This document shows, one piece after another, positions 1 through 8,118 of a stretch of DNA of 64,000 nucleotides. Location: positions 620,001 to 684,000 of the forward strand of contig CBDCSI010000001.1 in NCBI GenBank assembly GCA_965221505.1. The letters run 5' to 3'. The notes under the pieces are model-generated. The model ran no database searches, was not told where the DNA came from, and worked only from the letters and a program-made list of their open reading frames with translations. The position numbers and the translations under genes were made by a program. Each line of letters starts with the position of its first letter. The first letter of the stretch is position 1. This DNA comes from CAZPXZ01 sp965221505. GTDB taxonomy: Bacteria > Pseudomonadota > Alphaproteobacteria > Rhodobacterales > CAZPXZ01.

Positions 1-217
1 TCGAACCGGTTTGGGCATGTGATAACCGGGGCCCCCTTTCTCCCGGCCTGGATGGAGCACACTCCCCCGCGCTTGCTACATGGAGGCTTGTCACGCTGGA
101 AAGGACAGGCCGGGGGCGGCGAAATTCCCAAGGCAGATCGAGCGAACGCCTGTCGTCGACGCACAGACAGGCTTTGCAGCGGATGTCCGAACCACTCGGC
201 AATGCCGTATCTCGCGG
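1..217. other. Left edge, no gene supported
   Basis: This stretch lies downstream of the methylase that ends at 218 on the minus strand. Short open frames cross it, but none has a ribosome-binding site, a recognisable motif or a continuous codon bias. Nothing is called. Confidence 0.4.
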
Positions 218-1093
218 TCATGCAAACAGCGGCTCGGAAGTAATGACGATCTCGGGCATCTGGTTGTGGTGCCCGTTCTTCATGGAGAGGCACACGGCAG
301 CGAAGTCGTGCCGGTGCACGAGTTCCACGATCTCAGGAGCTGCATCGTAGGTCATCAGGAAATTCGACCGGTTCGCTGCGAGCACCGAGAACAGTCTGGC
401 GTGATCGATGTTCGAATGCGCATAGAGCCTGGAACCGGCACGCTTGCCGCCTCTCGCCGTGTAGGGCGGATCGAGGAATACGGCCGCCTTCCTGCCCCAT
501 CCCTGCAATAGCACGGGAAGCAGCTTCAGCCCGTCGCCTTCGACGAAGACGAGGCGATTCCCATACTCCTCGATCGCGGCCAAGCGCGCTGCCAATGTCT
601 CGGGGTACCAGCGAGACGACAGGCCGCGCCCGTTCTCACCGTTGCGGGAAAAGGACGCGCCGGGTGCGAGGATGCCGCCCCGCCTCGTACGGTTCAGTAC
701 AAGTGTGCGGAAACCGTGGGCGGTGACCGTGGAGGGCGGCTCCTGTTCGATCTTGCGGACCCGATCCAGCGTTGGCTCGAACTGCCGAATCCACTCCTGC
801 AATGTCGCGCCGCTTTCCAGGGCAGATCGCCAAAATGCCGCAACGTCTCGATCAATCTCAACCATGACCGCAGCGGATACGAGATCCTCCATCACTGCCG
901 TGAGAGACACGATGGCGCCGCCCGCGAAGGGCTCGATGATGATGTCAGGATCGGTTCGTTGCAGCCATTCTCGAATGTGTGGGATCAGCCATGTCTTGCC
1001 TCCTGGATAGCGTAGGGGGCTTCGCTGAGGGACAGTAGCGACATTGACCACCGGTACCCGAGAGGCCGGGAAAACCTGCGACAGTACGCTCAT
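218..1093 (-). CDS. D12-class DNA adenine N6-methyltransferase (Dam family)
   Basis: The 291-residue product should transfer a methyl group from S-adenosylmethionine to adenine N6 in a short DNA site. The sequence shows RYPGGKT near residues 28-34 (the family FxGxK-like N-terminal motif), EPFAGGA at 54-60 (AdoMet loop) and DPPY at 208-211 (catalytic motif IV). These are in the order typical of D12/Dam enzymes, and the length is normal. The start overlaps the stop of the upstream minus-strand gene by four bases (ATGA at 1090-1093), so the two are probably translated together. No recognisable restriction endonuclease is adjacent. It may be a solitary phage- or plasmid-derived methylase, or half of a modification unit whose partner is the unrecognised upstream gene. 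The family call is firm; the recognition site cannot be read from sequence. Confidence 0.9.
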   Translation of the reverse strand: MSVLSQVFPASRVPVVNVATVPQRSPLRYPGGKTWLIPHIREWLQRTDPDIIIEPFAGGAIVSLTAVMEDLVSAAVMVEIDRDVAAFWRSALESGATLQEWIRQFEPTLDRVRKIEQEPPSTVTAHGFRTLVLNRTRRGGILAPGASFSRNGENGRGLSSRWYPETLAARLAAIEEYGNRLVFVEGDGLKLLPVLLQGWGRKAAVFLDPPYTARGGKRAGSRLYAHSNIDHARLFSVLAANRSNFLMTYDAAPEIVELVHRHDFAAVCLSMKNGHHNQMPEIVITSEPLFA

Positions 1094-1557
1094 GATCCGC
1101 GCGACCCGAACGGTAGTCCTTCATTTGCAGCGGTTGCCCGGAAGCGGAATCGCTCTCCCGTTCCGCAGCCGAAGTCAGGTTGCCTTGGCTCAGTGGCATC
1201 GCCTGCGTGGTCCCTGTCGCGGCCACTGAACACTGCAACCGTGCGGACGAGGCTCGTCGCGTCGAACTTTCGGTTGAAGACAACGCAGTTCTGCCTGGGA
1301 ATCGACCAGATGCGCTCTGCGCCGGCCGTGAATACCTGCCTCCGGACGCGCTCCGAGACGACGTGCATCACGCTGTCGCGAATCGCGAGCGCTTCGCAGG
1401 AGGCGGAACTGTCGGTGCAGACGGCGGCGTCCGTGGCGGCGCGCTTGGCCACTTTCACGCGTACCTGCCTGTTCTCGCAATTTCTCACGCCGACCGCTTC
1501 GACGCTGCCGCAACCGAACTTCTGAGCAGCCAACTCGCGACGCTTCTCGTTCCACAT
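1090..1557 (-). CDS. Unrecognised 155-residue protein coupled to the adenine methylase
   Basis: I do not recognise this protein. Third codon positions are strongly G/C across most of the frame, as expected for a real gene here, and its TGA stop overlaps the ATG of the methylase by four bases. The product has many basic and cysteine residues (Cys at several places in the first 75 residues) and no signal peptide or membrane segment. The frame stays open upstream of the ATG at 1557 for about 15 codons to a TAG, with no alternative start codon. A GGAGG lies about 13 bases upstream, which is rather far. It could be a small partner of the methylase or the C-terminal remnant of a longer gene, because open frames in other phases continue upstream. 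GC3 weakens toward the 3' end. Confidence 0.55.
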   Translation of the reverse strand: MWNEKRRELAAQKFGCGSVEAVGVRNCENRQVRVKVAKRAATDAAVCTDSSASCEALAIRDSVMHVVSERVRRQVFTAGAERIWSIPRQNCVVFNRKFDATSLVRTVAVFSGRDRDHAGDATEPRQPDFGCGTGERFRFRATAANEGLPFGSRGS

Positions 1558-2344
1558 GTCCTTGCGCTTGCCTCCGAAGTTTTTCTCGTTCGCTTCGAAT
1601 GGCTACCCTTATAGCACTCTGCCCGCGTCCGCCGTAACGAGTTGCCGGCTTGTCACCAACCACGCGGCGTTCTGGCTGGTTCCTTGTTCGCGGCGCATCG
1701 TCCTGTCGGAAGCCCCATGAAGGTTGGTGGCGTGCGGGCAGAGCCAGCTGGCCCAAATTCGTAACGGGAACCTGCGGCCTTCCGGGGACCCTGCCCGCGC
1801 AGAGCCAGAACATCGTTCTGCTCCTGTCCGCAGAGCAGCGCCGGCACCAGTGCGAAATCGCTCCGTGCAGCCCTCCCGACGGCGGATTGAACGAAGCCCA
1901 TCGCCGCCCGTACCGAGCATTCGGCCAAGAGCAAACCGTTGCGTCGCCACCGTCCCCTCGCGGTAGGCGTCAGTTGTCCGAAGCAGCGTCAGTACCCTTC
2001 GGTGAGACTGTCGCGTCACTTCCTGTGCCAAGGTCGATCCCTCTACTCCTGCGACTATATGGTGAGGTACTCCTGAGTGATTGTCAACTATCTTGTGAAT
2101 CCGGGACGTAATCCCTTATCGAATCGGACACGGGATTGCTACGAATCACTGTCGACGCGGGGGTACTACCGGGGTGCGTGTCCTCCCCGCCGGGCAGCCG
2201 AACGGTACCGACGGCGTTCGCGCGTCTCCGGATTCGCCCCGCGCCGCCGCGCCGACGAAATTTGCGCTCTGAAACGAATTCCCGGTCCCGGAATGCCGCA
2301 GTCGTCGCTCCGGGTCGGACGGGAACCGTGGCTCCTCCGCCGGG
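1558..2344. other. 787-bp gap with decayed-looking frames
   Basis: Overlapping minus-strand frames are open between about 1609 and 2031, but none has a clear codon bias, ribosome-binding site or known motif. Reading switches frame between plausible pieces, so this could be a decayed 5' part of the gene at 1090-1557. The 2050-2110 stretch is notably AT-richer (ATATGG, TTGTCAACTATCTTG), which suggests a regulatory or junction sequence. No gene is called. Confidence 0.4.
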
Positions 2345-2701
2345 TCAGGTCTGCGGCGGAGGGAAGGGGAGGATGTCGCCGTTCTCCCGGTTCGGATCGG
2401 TGCGCGTGGCGAGGCGGGAGATTTCCCTTTCGCCCTTGGCGTCCCGAACGCATACCTTTACTTCGTACTCGGTATCCGGCTTCAGGTCGAAGAAGGAACA
2501 ATGGGGGACCGGCGTCTCGAAGCCGACGCTCCACTCTCCGGAATTCTTCTCGCGAATGCGAACGACATAGGTGAAGCCGGGTTCCCAGGTCGCCTCGAAC
2601 ACTTGTCCGTCGCCCATCGGCAGCGAGGCGCGCCACGCCTTTCCGTCCCAGGCGATCTCGGGGCGAACGGGTTCCGGGGGGGTGGTGATCGTGCGTGCCA
2701 T
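2345..2701 (-). CDS. Single fibronectin type III domain protein
   Basis: The 118-residue protein consists of one fibronectin-III-like beta sandwich. The typical end of the fold is visible as LKPDTEYEVKV followed by a short acidic loop and a final strand ending in ATRTDP. It has no signal peptide and no membrane segment, so it is probably cytoplasmic, which is unusual for an isolated FN3 domain. The ATG at 2701 was chosen because a GGAG sits 8 bases upstream; a longer form from 2746 is possible. It lies 52 bases downstream of the methyltransferase-HNH fusion on the same strand and is likely co-transcribed with it. A role as an accessory or binding partner of that enzyme is inference from position only. 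Confidence 0.7.
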   Translation of the reverse strand: MARTITTPPEPVRPEIAWDGKAWRASLPMGDGQVFEATWEPGFTYVVRIREKNSGEWSVGFETPVPHCSFFDLKPDTEYEVKVCVRDAKGEREISRLATRTDPNRENGDILPFPPPQT

Positions 2702-2753
2702 CGTGCCGGCTCCGGTCGGTTTCCTGCCGGCGGTCGTCCGGCGCACGGGGAAT

Positions 2754-4502
2754 CTAGGCCATCCGCCCCGCTCGTTCGAGGCCCTGTGCGGCCCTTGGAG
2801 TCCATTCGTCGATTCGATGGTCGCTGCGCACGGTGTTGCGGCGAATCAGCAGACCCTCGAACAACCTGTCGAGATCCGGCTCCGCGACGGGTTCCATCGG
2901 CAGGGACGCGCGCGCCTCGGCGAAGAACCGTTCCTCTGCCCGCGCGACGTAGCCGCTTTCCCAGTAGGAGCATATGCGGTCGCGGGCGCCTTCGAGCGCC
3001 GCCGCCGAGGGCAGCTTCGCCCGTTTCTGCCGTTGGTTTACGTCGCGATGCGAGGGCAGAAGGTTCCACAGGTCGTCGCACGGCCACGCGGCCCACGGCA
3101 TGCAGTGATCGATGTCGAGACGGCTCTCCGTGAGGGAGCGTCCGGTCCATACGCAATGGAGCTTTCCGTCGTCGATCAGCTGGCGCGATACCTTGCGCGC
3201 GAAGTCCACGTCCCGGGACGGGTCCGACCATCGCATTGCGCGTTCGACGGCCTGCCGGTCCAGCGGTCTCTCCTGCGTCTCGGCCCAGTCGTGCATCAAC
3301 CGCACCCATTCCGCGACGAGGGCGGGTTCGATCCATGCGTCGTGACGGGAGAGCGAACGCCAGAGACGGACCGGAATCGTCAACGCGCCGAATCGGTTCA
3401 GGTATTCCCGATCGATCAGCACCGAGTCCGGCGCCTTGCCGGCGCGCTCCTTGCGAGCCTTGAGAACCGGCTCTTCGGATCCGGGAAACGTCATGTGCCG
3501 GAACGGCATCCGAACCATGTTGTCCACAGCGTCCCGGATCGCCTGGTGAAGCGCCGCGGCCCGTCGGTCCCCGAAGCGTTGGCCGACTCGCAGTTCGAAG
3601 GCCGGGACGCCGTCGAGGTTCCGCCAGCCCCGCTTGACGAACCCGAGTCTCGAATTGCCGTCCTTGCCCGGCCTCTGCGGAAATCCCGCCTCTATGAGCG
3701 GCTTGTACAGCCTGAGCCAGTTCAGAGCGACGAGACCGAGGGGCAGCGTCACGTCGTCGTCGCCGTAGAGCGCCATGCCGGCGGCGCCGTCTGCGGCCCT
3801 CGCGACGGACCGCAGCAGACCGAGCTTGTAGGTCGCCGACTTCTTGTCGTTGAGGACGATGTGGCGCAGGAGCGGCAGGGCGCCGGTGCCGTCGTCGGGC
3901 AGGCGCAGCGCGACTTGCTCCCAGCGGATGCCGGAGCGCCGGAGCCCGTCCCCCGTCTCGCGTCGTCGCTCGACGAACGCGCCGTGACGGCGGGCGAGCT
4001 CCTCGAGCTCGTCGCCGCTTGCCTCGAACATCCCGTCCCCGGCGTCGTCGCCGCCGATGCGCAGCGAGAACGCGAGGAGGCCGCCCGGCCTGAGGAGGCT
4101 GACCACGCGGCGGAACGCGCGGGGCCGCAGAGCCGGCGGGACGTGCATCCAAACCGCATTGAGCAGGATGAGGTCGAAACTCATCCCCCGCTCGTATACG
4201 CGGTCCAGCGAAGGAAGTCGGTCCGGGATCCACAGTATTCTCGGCGAAGCGTGCCTGCGGCGAGCCTCGTCGAGCATCGATCGGGACGGGTCCACGGCGA
4301 CGACGTCGTAGCCTCTCCCGGCCAGCCATGCGGCATCGCGACCCGAACCGGCGCCGACGTCCAGAGCGGAAGCCGGAGGGTCGGGCAGCCGTCCGCCGAG
4401 CCAGGCGTGGAGTCGGTCCGGATTCAGGCTCTCGTAGCGCTCCGCAAGAGAGCGTCCCGCCGCGCCCGCGTATCTTCGCAGCCGATTTGTGTCGCGCGCC
4501 AT
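2754..4502 (-). CDS. SAM methyltransferase fused to HNH nuclease
   Basis: The 582-residue protein has two recognisable parts. The N-terminal 200 residues or so form a class I methyltransferase, with DVGAGSGRDAAWL at 48-60 as motif I, VVAVDPS following as the acidic loop, and DLILLNAVW later. The C-terminal third carries an HNH nuclease of the Cas9/HNH_4-like type: a CVWTG knuckle near 450, LDIDHCMPW near 462-470 with the catalytic Asp-His, then DDLWNLLPSHRDVNQRQK. The middle (about 200-440) is helical and unassigned. Methyltransferase-HNH proteins of this kind are found scattered in accessory regions; their function is, to my knowledge, not established. The fusion, the neighbouring FN3 protein and the nearby DNA methylase fit a phage-defence or nucleic-acid modification role, but that is inference. 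The methyltransferase substrate (DNA, RNA, protein or small molecule) is unknown. Confidence 0.85.
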   Translation of the reverse strand: MARDTNRLRRYAGAAGRSLAERYESLNPDRLHAWLGGRLPDPPASALDVGAGSGRDAAWLAGRGYDVVAVDPSRSMLDEARRRHASPRILWIPDRLPSLDRVYERGMSFDLILLNAVWMHVPPALRPRAFRRVVSLLRPGGLLAFSLRIGGDDAGDGMFEASGDELEELARRHGAFVERRRETGDGLRRSGIRWEQVALRLPDDGTGALPLLRHIVLNDKKSATYKLGLLRSVARAADGAAGMALYGDDDVTLPLGLVALNWLRLYKPLIEAGFPQRPGKDGNSRLGFVKRGWRNLDGVPAFELRVGQRFGDRRAAALHQAIRDAVDNMVRMPFRHMTFPGSEEPVLKARKERAGKAPDSVLIDREYLNRFGALTIPVRLWRSLSRHDAWIEPALVAEWVRLMHDWAETQERPLDRQAVERAMRWSDPSRDVDFARKVSRQLIDDGKLHCVWTGRSLTESRLDIDHCMPWAAWPCDDLWNLLPSHRDVNQRQKRAKLPSAAALEGARDRICSYWESGYVARAEERFFAEARASLPMEPVAEPDLDRLFEGLLIRRNTVRSDHRIDEWTPRAAQGLERAGRMA

Positions 4503-5136
4503 TCGAAAAGCATATCGTCGCCGCAGGGGACACAGAAGAGACGGCAGTCTCCGTCGGTCGCGGGTCGATCGTCCCGGCCGGGGCTTGCGAATTCCGCAGC
4601 CCGGCTTGCGACCGTCCGGCTCGACCCCGGCACAGGGTCAATCTTCGCACTTGCGTCTCCTGCAACCGGCGGGGCCGCAGCCTCTTCCGTGAAGGGATCG
4701 GCGGACCGGCACGAGCGGATCCGGCAGGGAGAGACCGATACCGGCGATCGAGAAAACGCTCCCTCCGCGAGCGGAACGGCGCGCGTTTCTCGCGGACCGT
4801 CGCCTCGACTTCAAGCGGCCGATCGCCGACCGCGGGTCTACGGAGCCTGTACTCCGGTTCGCTTCGGCCGGCACGCGGTCGCGACTGTCTTCGACGAACG
4901 CGATCTGGTTCTTTGACGAACACGATCTGGTTGCGCGTAGACGGATTCTCGGCGAATTCGGGAGGGTTTGCGCTCCGGCATGAGACGTCGGCGGCATGTC
5001 GATCGCGTCGGGATTGCAATTGGTAGACCGTGGCGCGGGACGGTAGTATGCGGCCGACATTGGGGGGAATACGAATACATACGAACGTTTGCCCGGCCGT
5101 CGGGCGATCCAGGATTTCGGGGAGCGACGTCTCGCT
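4503..5136. other. Divergent intergenic region, 634 bp
   Basis: This separates the minus-strand methyltransferase-HNH gene from the plus-strand LysM gene. No coding frame is credible. It contains a short direct repeat at 4893-4931 and an AT-rich stretch just before 5100 (ACGAATACATACGAACG), the likely promoter area of the LysM gene. Confidence 0.45.
4893..4931. repeat. Two 18-bp direct repeats, 21-bp period
   Basis: GACGAACGCGATCTGGTT at 4893-4910 recurs as GACGAACACGATCTGGTT at 4914-4931 with one mismatch. The 21-bp period equals two helical turns, so a regulator could bind both on one face of the DNA; a chance duplication is equally possible. Confidence 0.5.
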
Positions 5137-8118
5137 GTGAACAAGCCCAACCGATCCGTTCTCGTCGCCGTCTTGCTTGCGCTGCTGTTCGGCGCGCTCT
5201 TGTGGTACGCGTTCGACGAACGCCTGCCCGGCGGCGAAGAAACGGAGACTTCCGAACCCGCGACGGAGTCGTCCGCCGTAGACGCCGACCGGGGCGAGGA
5301 GACTCCGGCTCCCGAGAGCGCCGAGGAGGCGCAGACCGGGGAAGATCGCGAGGAGCCGGCTGCGGCGCCGTCGGATCCCGGCGAGGACGCGCAGCGAGCC
5401 GATGCGGCGTCGGATACGGTGGCGCCCGCGCCCGAGAGCGACGACGGGTCGAGGTCCGGGGAGGAACGCGAAACGGCGGCCGCGGTTCCGTCGGAGACCG
5501 GCGAGGACTCGCAGCGTACCGATGCGGGGCCGGATACGGTCGCACCCGCGCCCGAGAGCGACGACGGGTCGCAGTCCGGGGAAGATCGCGAATCGGCGGC
5601 CGCGGTTCCGTCGGATCCCCGCGAGGACGCACGACGTGCCGATGCGGGGCCGGATACGGTTGCGCCTGTGCCCGAGAGCGACGACGGGTCGCAGTCCGGG
5701 GAGGTTCGCGAAACGCCGGCTGCGGCGCCGTCGGATTCCGGCGAGGACGCGCAGCCTGCCGACGCGGCGTCGGAAGCGGCTGCAACCGCGCCCGAGAGCG
5801 ACGACGAGTCGCAGTCCGCGGACAGCGTCGGAGCGCTCGCCCCCGCGCCGTCGGACTCCGGGACGGCAGCGCTTCGAGACCAAGACGCAGAGGCCGCTGC
5901 CGAGGCGTCGGTGCGGGAAGGTCCCGCGGCCGTCAGCGAAGACGCGTCGACCGCTGGTGCGGATCCCGTCGAGTCCGTCGGGGACGCACCCTCGGACGGT
6001 CTGTCTGTCGCGTCCGGCGACACCGCGCCCGATCCTGACGCGACCCGTCCCGCCTCCGAGCGGCCTGTCCAGGATTCGACGTTGCCCGCCGCAGAGCCCG
6101 TCCCGTCCGAGACGCCGTCGGTCGCCGAGCCGGCACGGGAGCAGGACGCGGTCGAGGCGGAGTCCAACGGCGAGACCCGATCGTCCTCGACCGACGATCC
6201 GTCCGACCGACAGACGGTCGCGAAGTCCGCGCTCGAACGCGAGGAGGGCGACGAATCGACGGACGCGGAGGAGCCGGCGTCGCAGCGGGAAGAGACCGCG
6301 CAGGGCTCGGACGCCGCGTCGAGCGACCCGGGCGATATCGCGGAGTCCGGCGCAGCGCCGACGGAGCCTGCGCCGGCGCTCCCGAATCCGAAGGAGCCGA
6401 ACGCGGCCGATCCCGCGACGCCGGATTCCGGGGAGGACTCCTCGTCCGATTCGCGCGTGGTCTCGTCCGCCGCAGACGGATCGGCGCAGATCGGAACGGT
6501 TGCCCGCGAGGACGAATCGCCGACGACGGCCGCCGGCCGGACGCGTGTGCCGGGTGACGACGGGGCGCAGGACGGGGACGCGGCCGTCGCCGGGGCGGAA
6601 GCGCAGCCTGGGGAATCCCGGCGGTCGCAGGAAGCCGGGGCGTCGACGGAGAGCGGCGAACCGGCGGCGGACCGCGATCGGTCTAGCGACACGGTCGCCG
6701 GTGCCGGGGACACGATCGTCGTTGGCGCCATCGGTGCGGAGGGCACGGAAGTCGCGGTTGCCGCCGCGACGCGGTCCGTTACGGTCGCGCTTCCGGAGGC
6801 ATCGGAATCGTCCGAGCCGGGCGCTGCGCGCGTCGCCGAATCAGGCGCCGGGGCGGCTCTCTCGGAGCGGTCGGACCCCGCCGACGGCGCGCCCGATCGC
6901 CTGCGGTCCGCGGAATCGTCGAGCGGGGCCGGGGAGCGTGCCTGGAGCCTGTCGAACGCCGTCGAGTCGCTGTCCGCCTTGTTGCTGGGCGAGGACGAGA
7001 CTCCGCGGGCGGCGCCGGAGGAGCGTGCGCCGCAGGACGACGCGGGTGCGGCTGCGGGCGACGACGAGGCGGTCCCCGTCGCGTCCGCCGTGCAACCGGA
7101 ATCGCCGACCGACGCCGAGGAAACCGAGCGGCAAGGCTTGCCGCCTGCGGCAGCCGGCGTCACGACGGTCGCCGCGCTCGAAAACGGCGCGATTCGCCGT
7201 CGCCTGGAGGACAGGAGGTACGGGGTCGACAGGCGTTTGCCCCTGCCGGGCGAGGAGCGGGCGTTGAGGCCGTTATCGGAGCCGCCCGCGTTGAGACGGC
7301 CGTATTTCGACATCGTACGCGCGGAGCCGTCCGGACCGGTCGTGCTCGCCGGGCGCGCGTCCCCGCGGTCCCATGTCGAAATTGTCGTGAACGGCGCTGC
7401 AGTGGCCGACGCCCGGGCGAACGACGCGGGCGAATGGGTGACGATCCTGGACTCGCCGCCGCCCGGCGGCGAGAGCGTGCTGGAACTCCGGGCTACGGCC
7501 GAGGACGGCGAGAGCGTCGAGGGGGACGCCCCCGTGGCGCTGCTACTCGGGAGCGGCTTCGGCACTCCGATCGCGGTCGCGCTGGACGCGGAGGGCGGAG
7601 CGACGCGCATGTCGTCGGCTCGACCCGGAAAGTCCGAGATCTCCATCGACAGCCTGAGCTACAGCGATTCCGGCGACGTCGAGTTGGCCGGTACGGCGGA
7701 AGCGGACGCGCACGTCACCCTCACGATTCTGGACGGGGAGGGACTGCCGGTCGCGGGGGCCGACGATTCGGTACGGGTCCGCTCCGGCGCAGACGGCGGC
7801 TGGAGCGCGGTATTGGCCGCTCGCGCGTTCGAGCCCGGCCGGGTGTACCGCATTCGCGCGGTCGCGACGCTGTCGGACGGCTCCCTGGCCGAGACCTCGA
7901 CGCCGTTCAAGCGAAACAGCGTCCGCTTCGCCTTCCAGGAAGGCGCGGTAGTGGTGCAGCCGGGCAACAATCTCTGGGTCATCGCCCGGCACGTATACGG
8001 ACGGGGAATTCGCTATCACTGGATCTTCGACGCCAACGCGGACCTGATCGACGATCCGCACCTGATCTTCCCGGGTCAGGTGTTCATCGTTCCGGAAGAG
8101 GGGCCGGAGGCCCTTTAG
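5137..8118 (+). CDS. Membrane-anchored acidic protein with Ig-like and LysM domains
   Basis: The 993-residue product begins with a short basic tail and one hydrophobic segment (about residues 8-26), so it is probably anchored in the inner membrane and faces the periplasm. A very long Ala/Glu/Asp/Ser/Pro-rich disordered region follows (about 30-700), including four 40-residue repeats. Then come two beta-rich bacterial Ig-like domains (about 720-800 and 840-930) and a C-terminal LysM domain ending in HLIFPGQVFIVP. LysM binds peptidoglycan, so the protein may bridge membrane and wall, with the disordered part as a spacer. GTG at 5137 gives a normal N-terminus; an upstream TTG at 5089 would add 16 residues before the membrane segment. 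The 3' end overlaps the convergent RND gene by 35 bp. Similar LysM proteins occur in alphaproteobacteria; the exact role is unknown. Confidence 0.8.
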   Translation: MNKPNRSVLVAVLLALLFGALLWYAFDERLPGGEETETSEPATESSAVDADRGEETPAPESAEEAQTGEDREEPAAAPSDPGEDAQRADAASDTVAPAPESDDGSRSGEERETAAAVPSETGEDSQRTDAGPDTVAPAPESDDGSQSGEDRESAAAVPSDPREDARRADAGPDTVAPVPESDDGSQSGEVRETPAAAPSDSGEDAQPADAASEAAATAPESDDESQSADSVGALAPAPSDSGTAALRDQDAEAAAEASVREGPAAVSEDASTAGADPVESVGDAPSDGLSVASGDTAPDPDATRPASERPVQDSTLPAAEPVPSETPSVAEPAREQDAVEAESNGETRSSSTDDPSDRQTVAKSALEREEGDESTDAEEPASQREETAQGSDAASSDPGDIAESGAAPTEPAPALPNPKEPNAADPATPDSGEDSSSDSRVVSSAADGSAQIGTVAREDESPTTAAGRTRVPGDDGAQDGDAAVAGAEAQPGESRRSQEAGASTESGEPAADRDRSSDTVAGAGDTIVVGAIGAEGTEVAVAAATRSVTVALPEASESSEPGAARVAESGAGAALSERSDPADGAPDRLRSAESSSGAGERAWSLSNAVESLSALLLGEDETPRAAPEERAPQDDAGAAAGDDEAVPVASAVQPESPTDAEETERQGLPPAAAGVTTVAALENGAIRRRLEDRRYGVDRRLPLPGEERALRPLSEPPALRRPYFDIVRAEPSGPVVLAGRASPRSHVEIVVNGAAVADARANDAGEWVTILDSPPPGGESVLELRATAEDGESVEGDAPVALLLGSGFGTPIAVALDAEGGATRMSSARPGKSEISIDSLSYSDSGDVELAGTAEADAHVTLTILDGEGLPVAGADDSVRVRSGADGGWSAVLAARAFEPGRVYRIRAVATLSDGSLAETSTPFKRNSVRFAFQEGAVVVQPGNNLWVIARHVYGRGIRYHWIFDANADLIDDPHLIFPGQVFIVPEEGPEAL
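5341..5820 (+). repeat. Four in-frame 120-bp tandem repeats
   Basis: Four imperfect copies of a 120-bp unit (40 codons) begin at 5341, 5461, 5581 and 5701. Each encodes a stretch with APSDxGEDAQ, then DTVAPxPESDDGSxSGE. The period is exact, so the repeats keep frame and can change in number by recombination, altering the length of the disordered spacer. Confidence 0.9.

Noticed and set aside
5341..5820. Regular 120-bp repeats considered as a CRISPR or satellite array
   Set aside because: The units are adjacent without spacers, in frame and protein-coding.
2482..7646. Very long minus-strand open frames (over 1000 codons) opposite the LysM gene and its neighbours
   Set aside because: They are Arg/Ser/Pro-rich mirror images of a high-GC, repeat-containing gene. 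They have no domains and conflict with well-supported genes.
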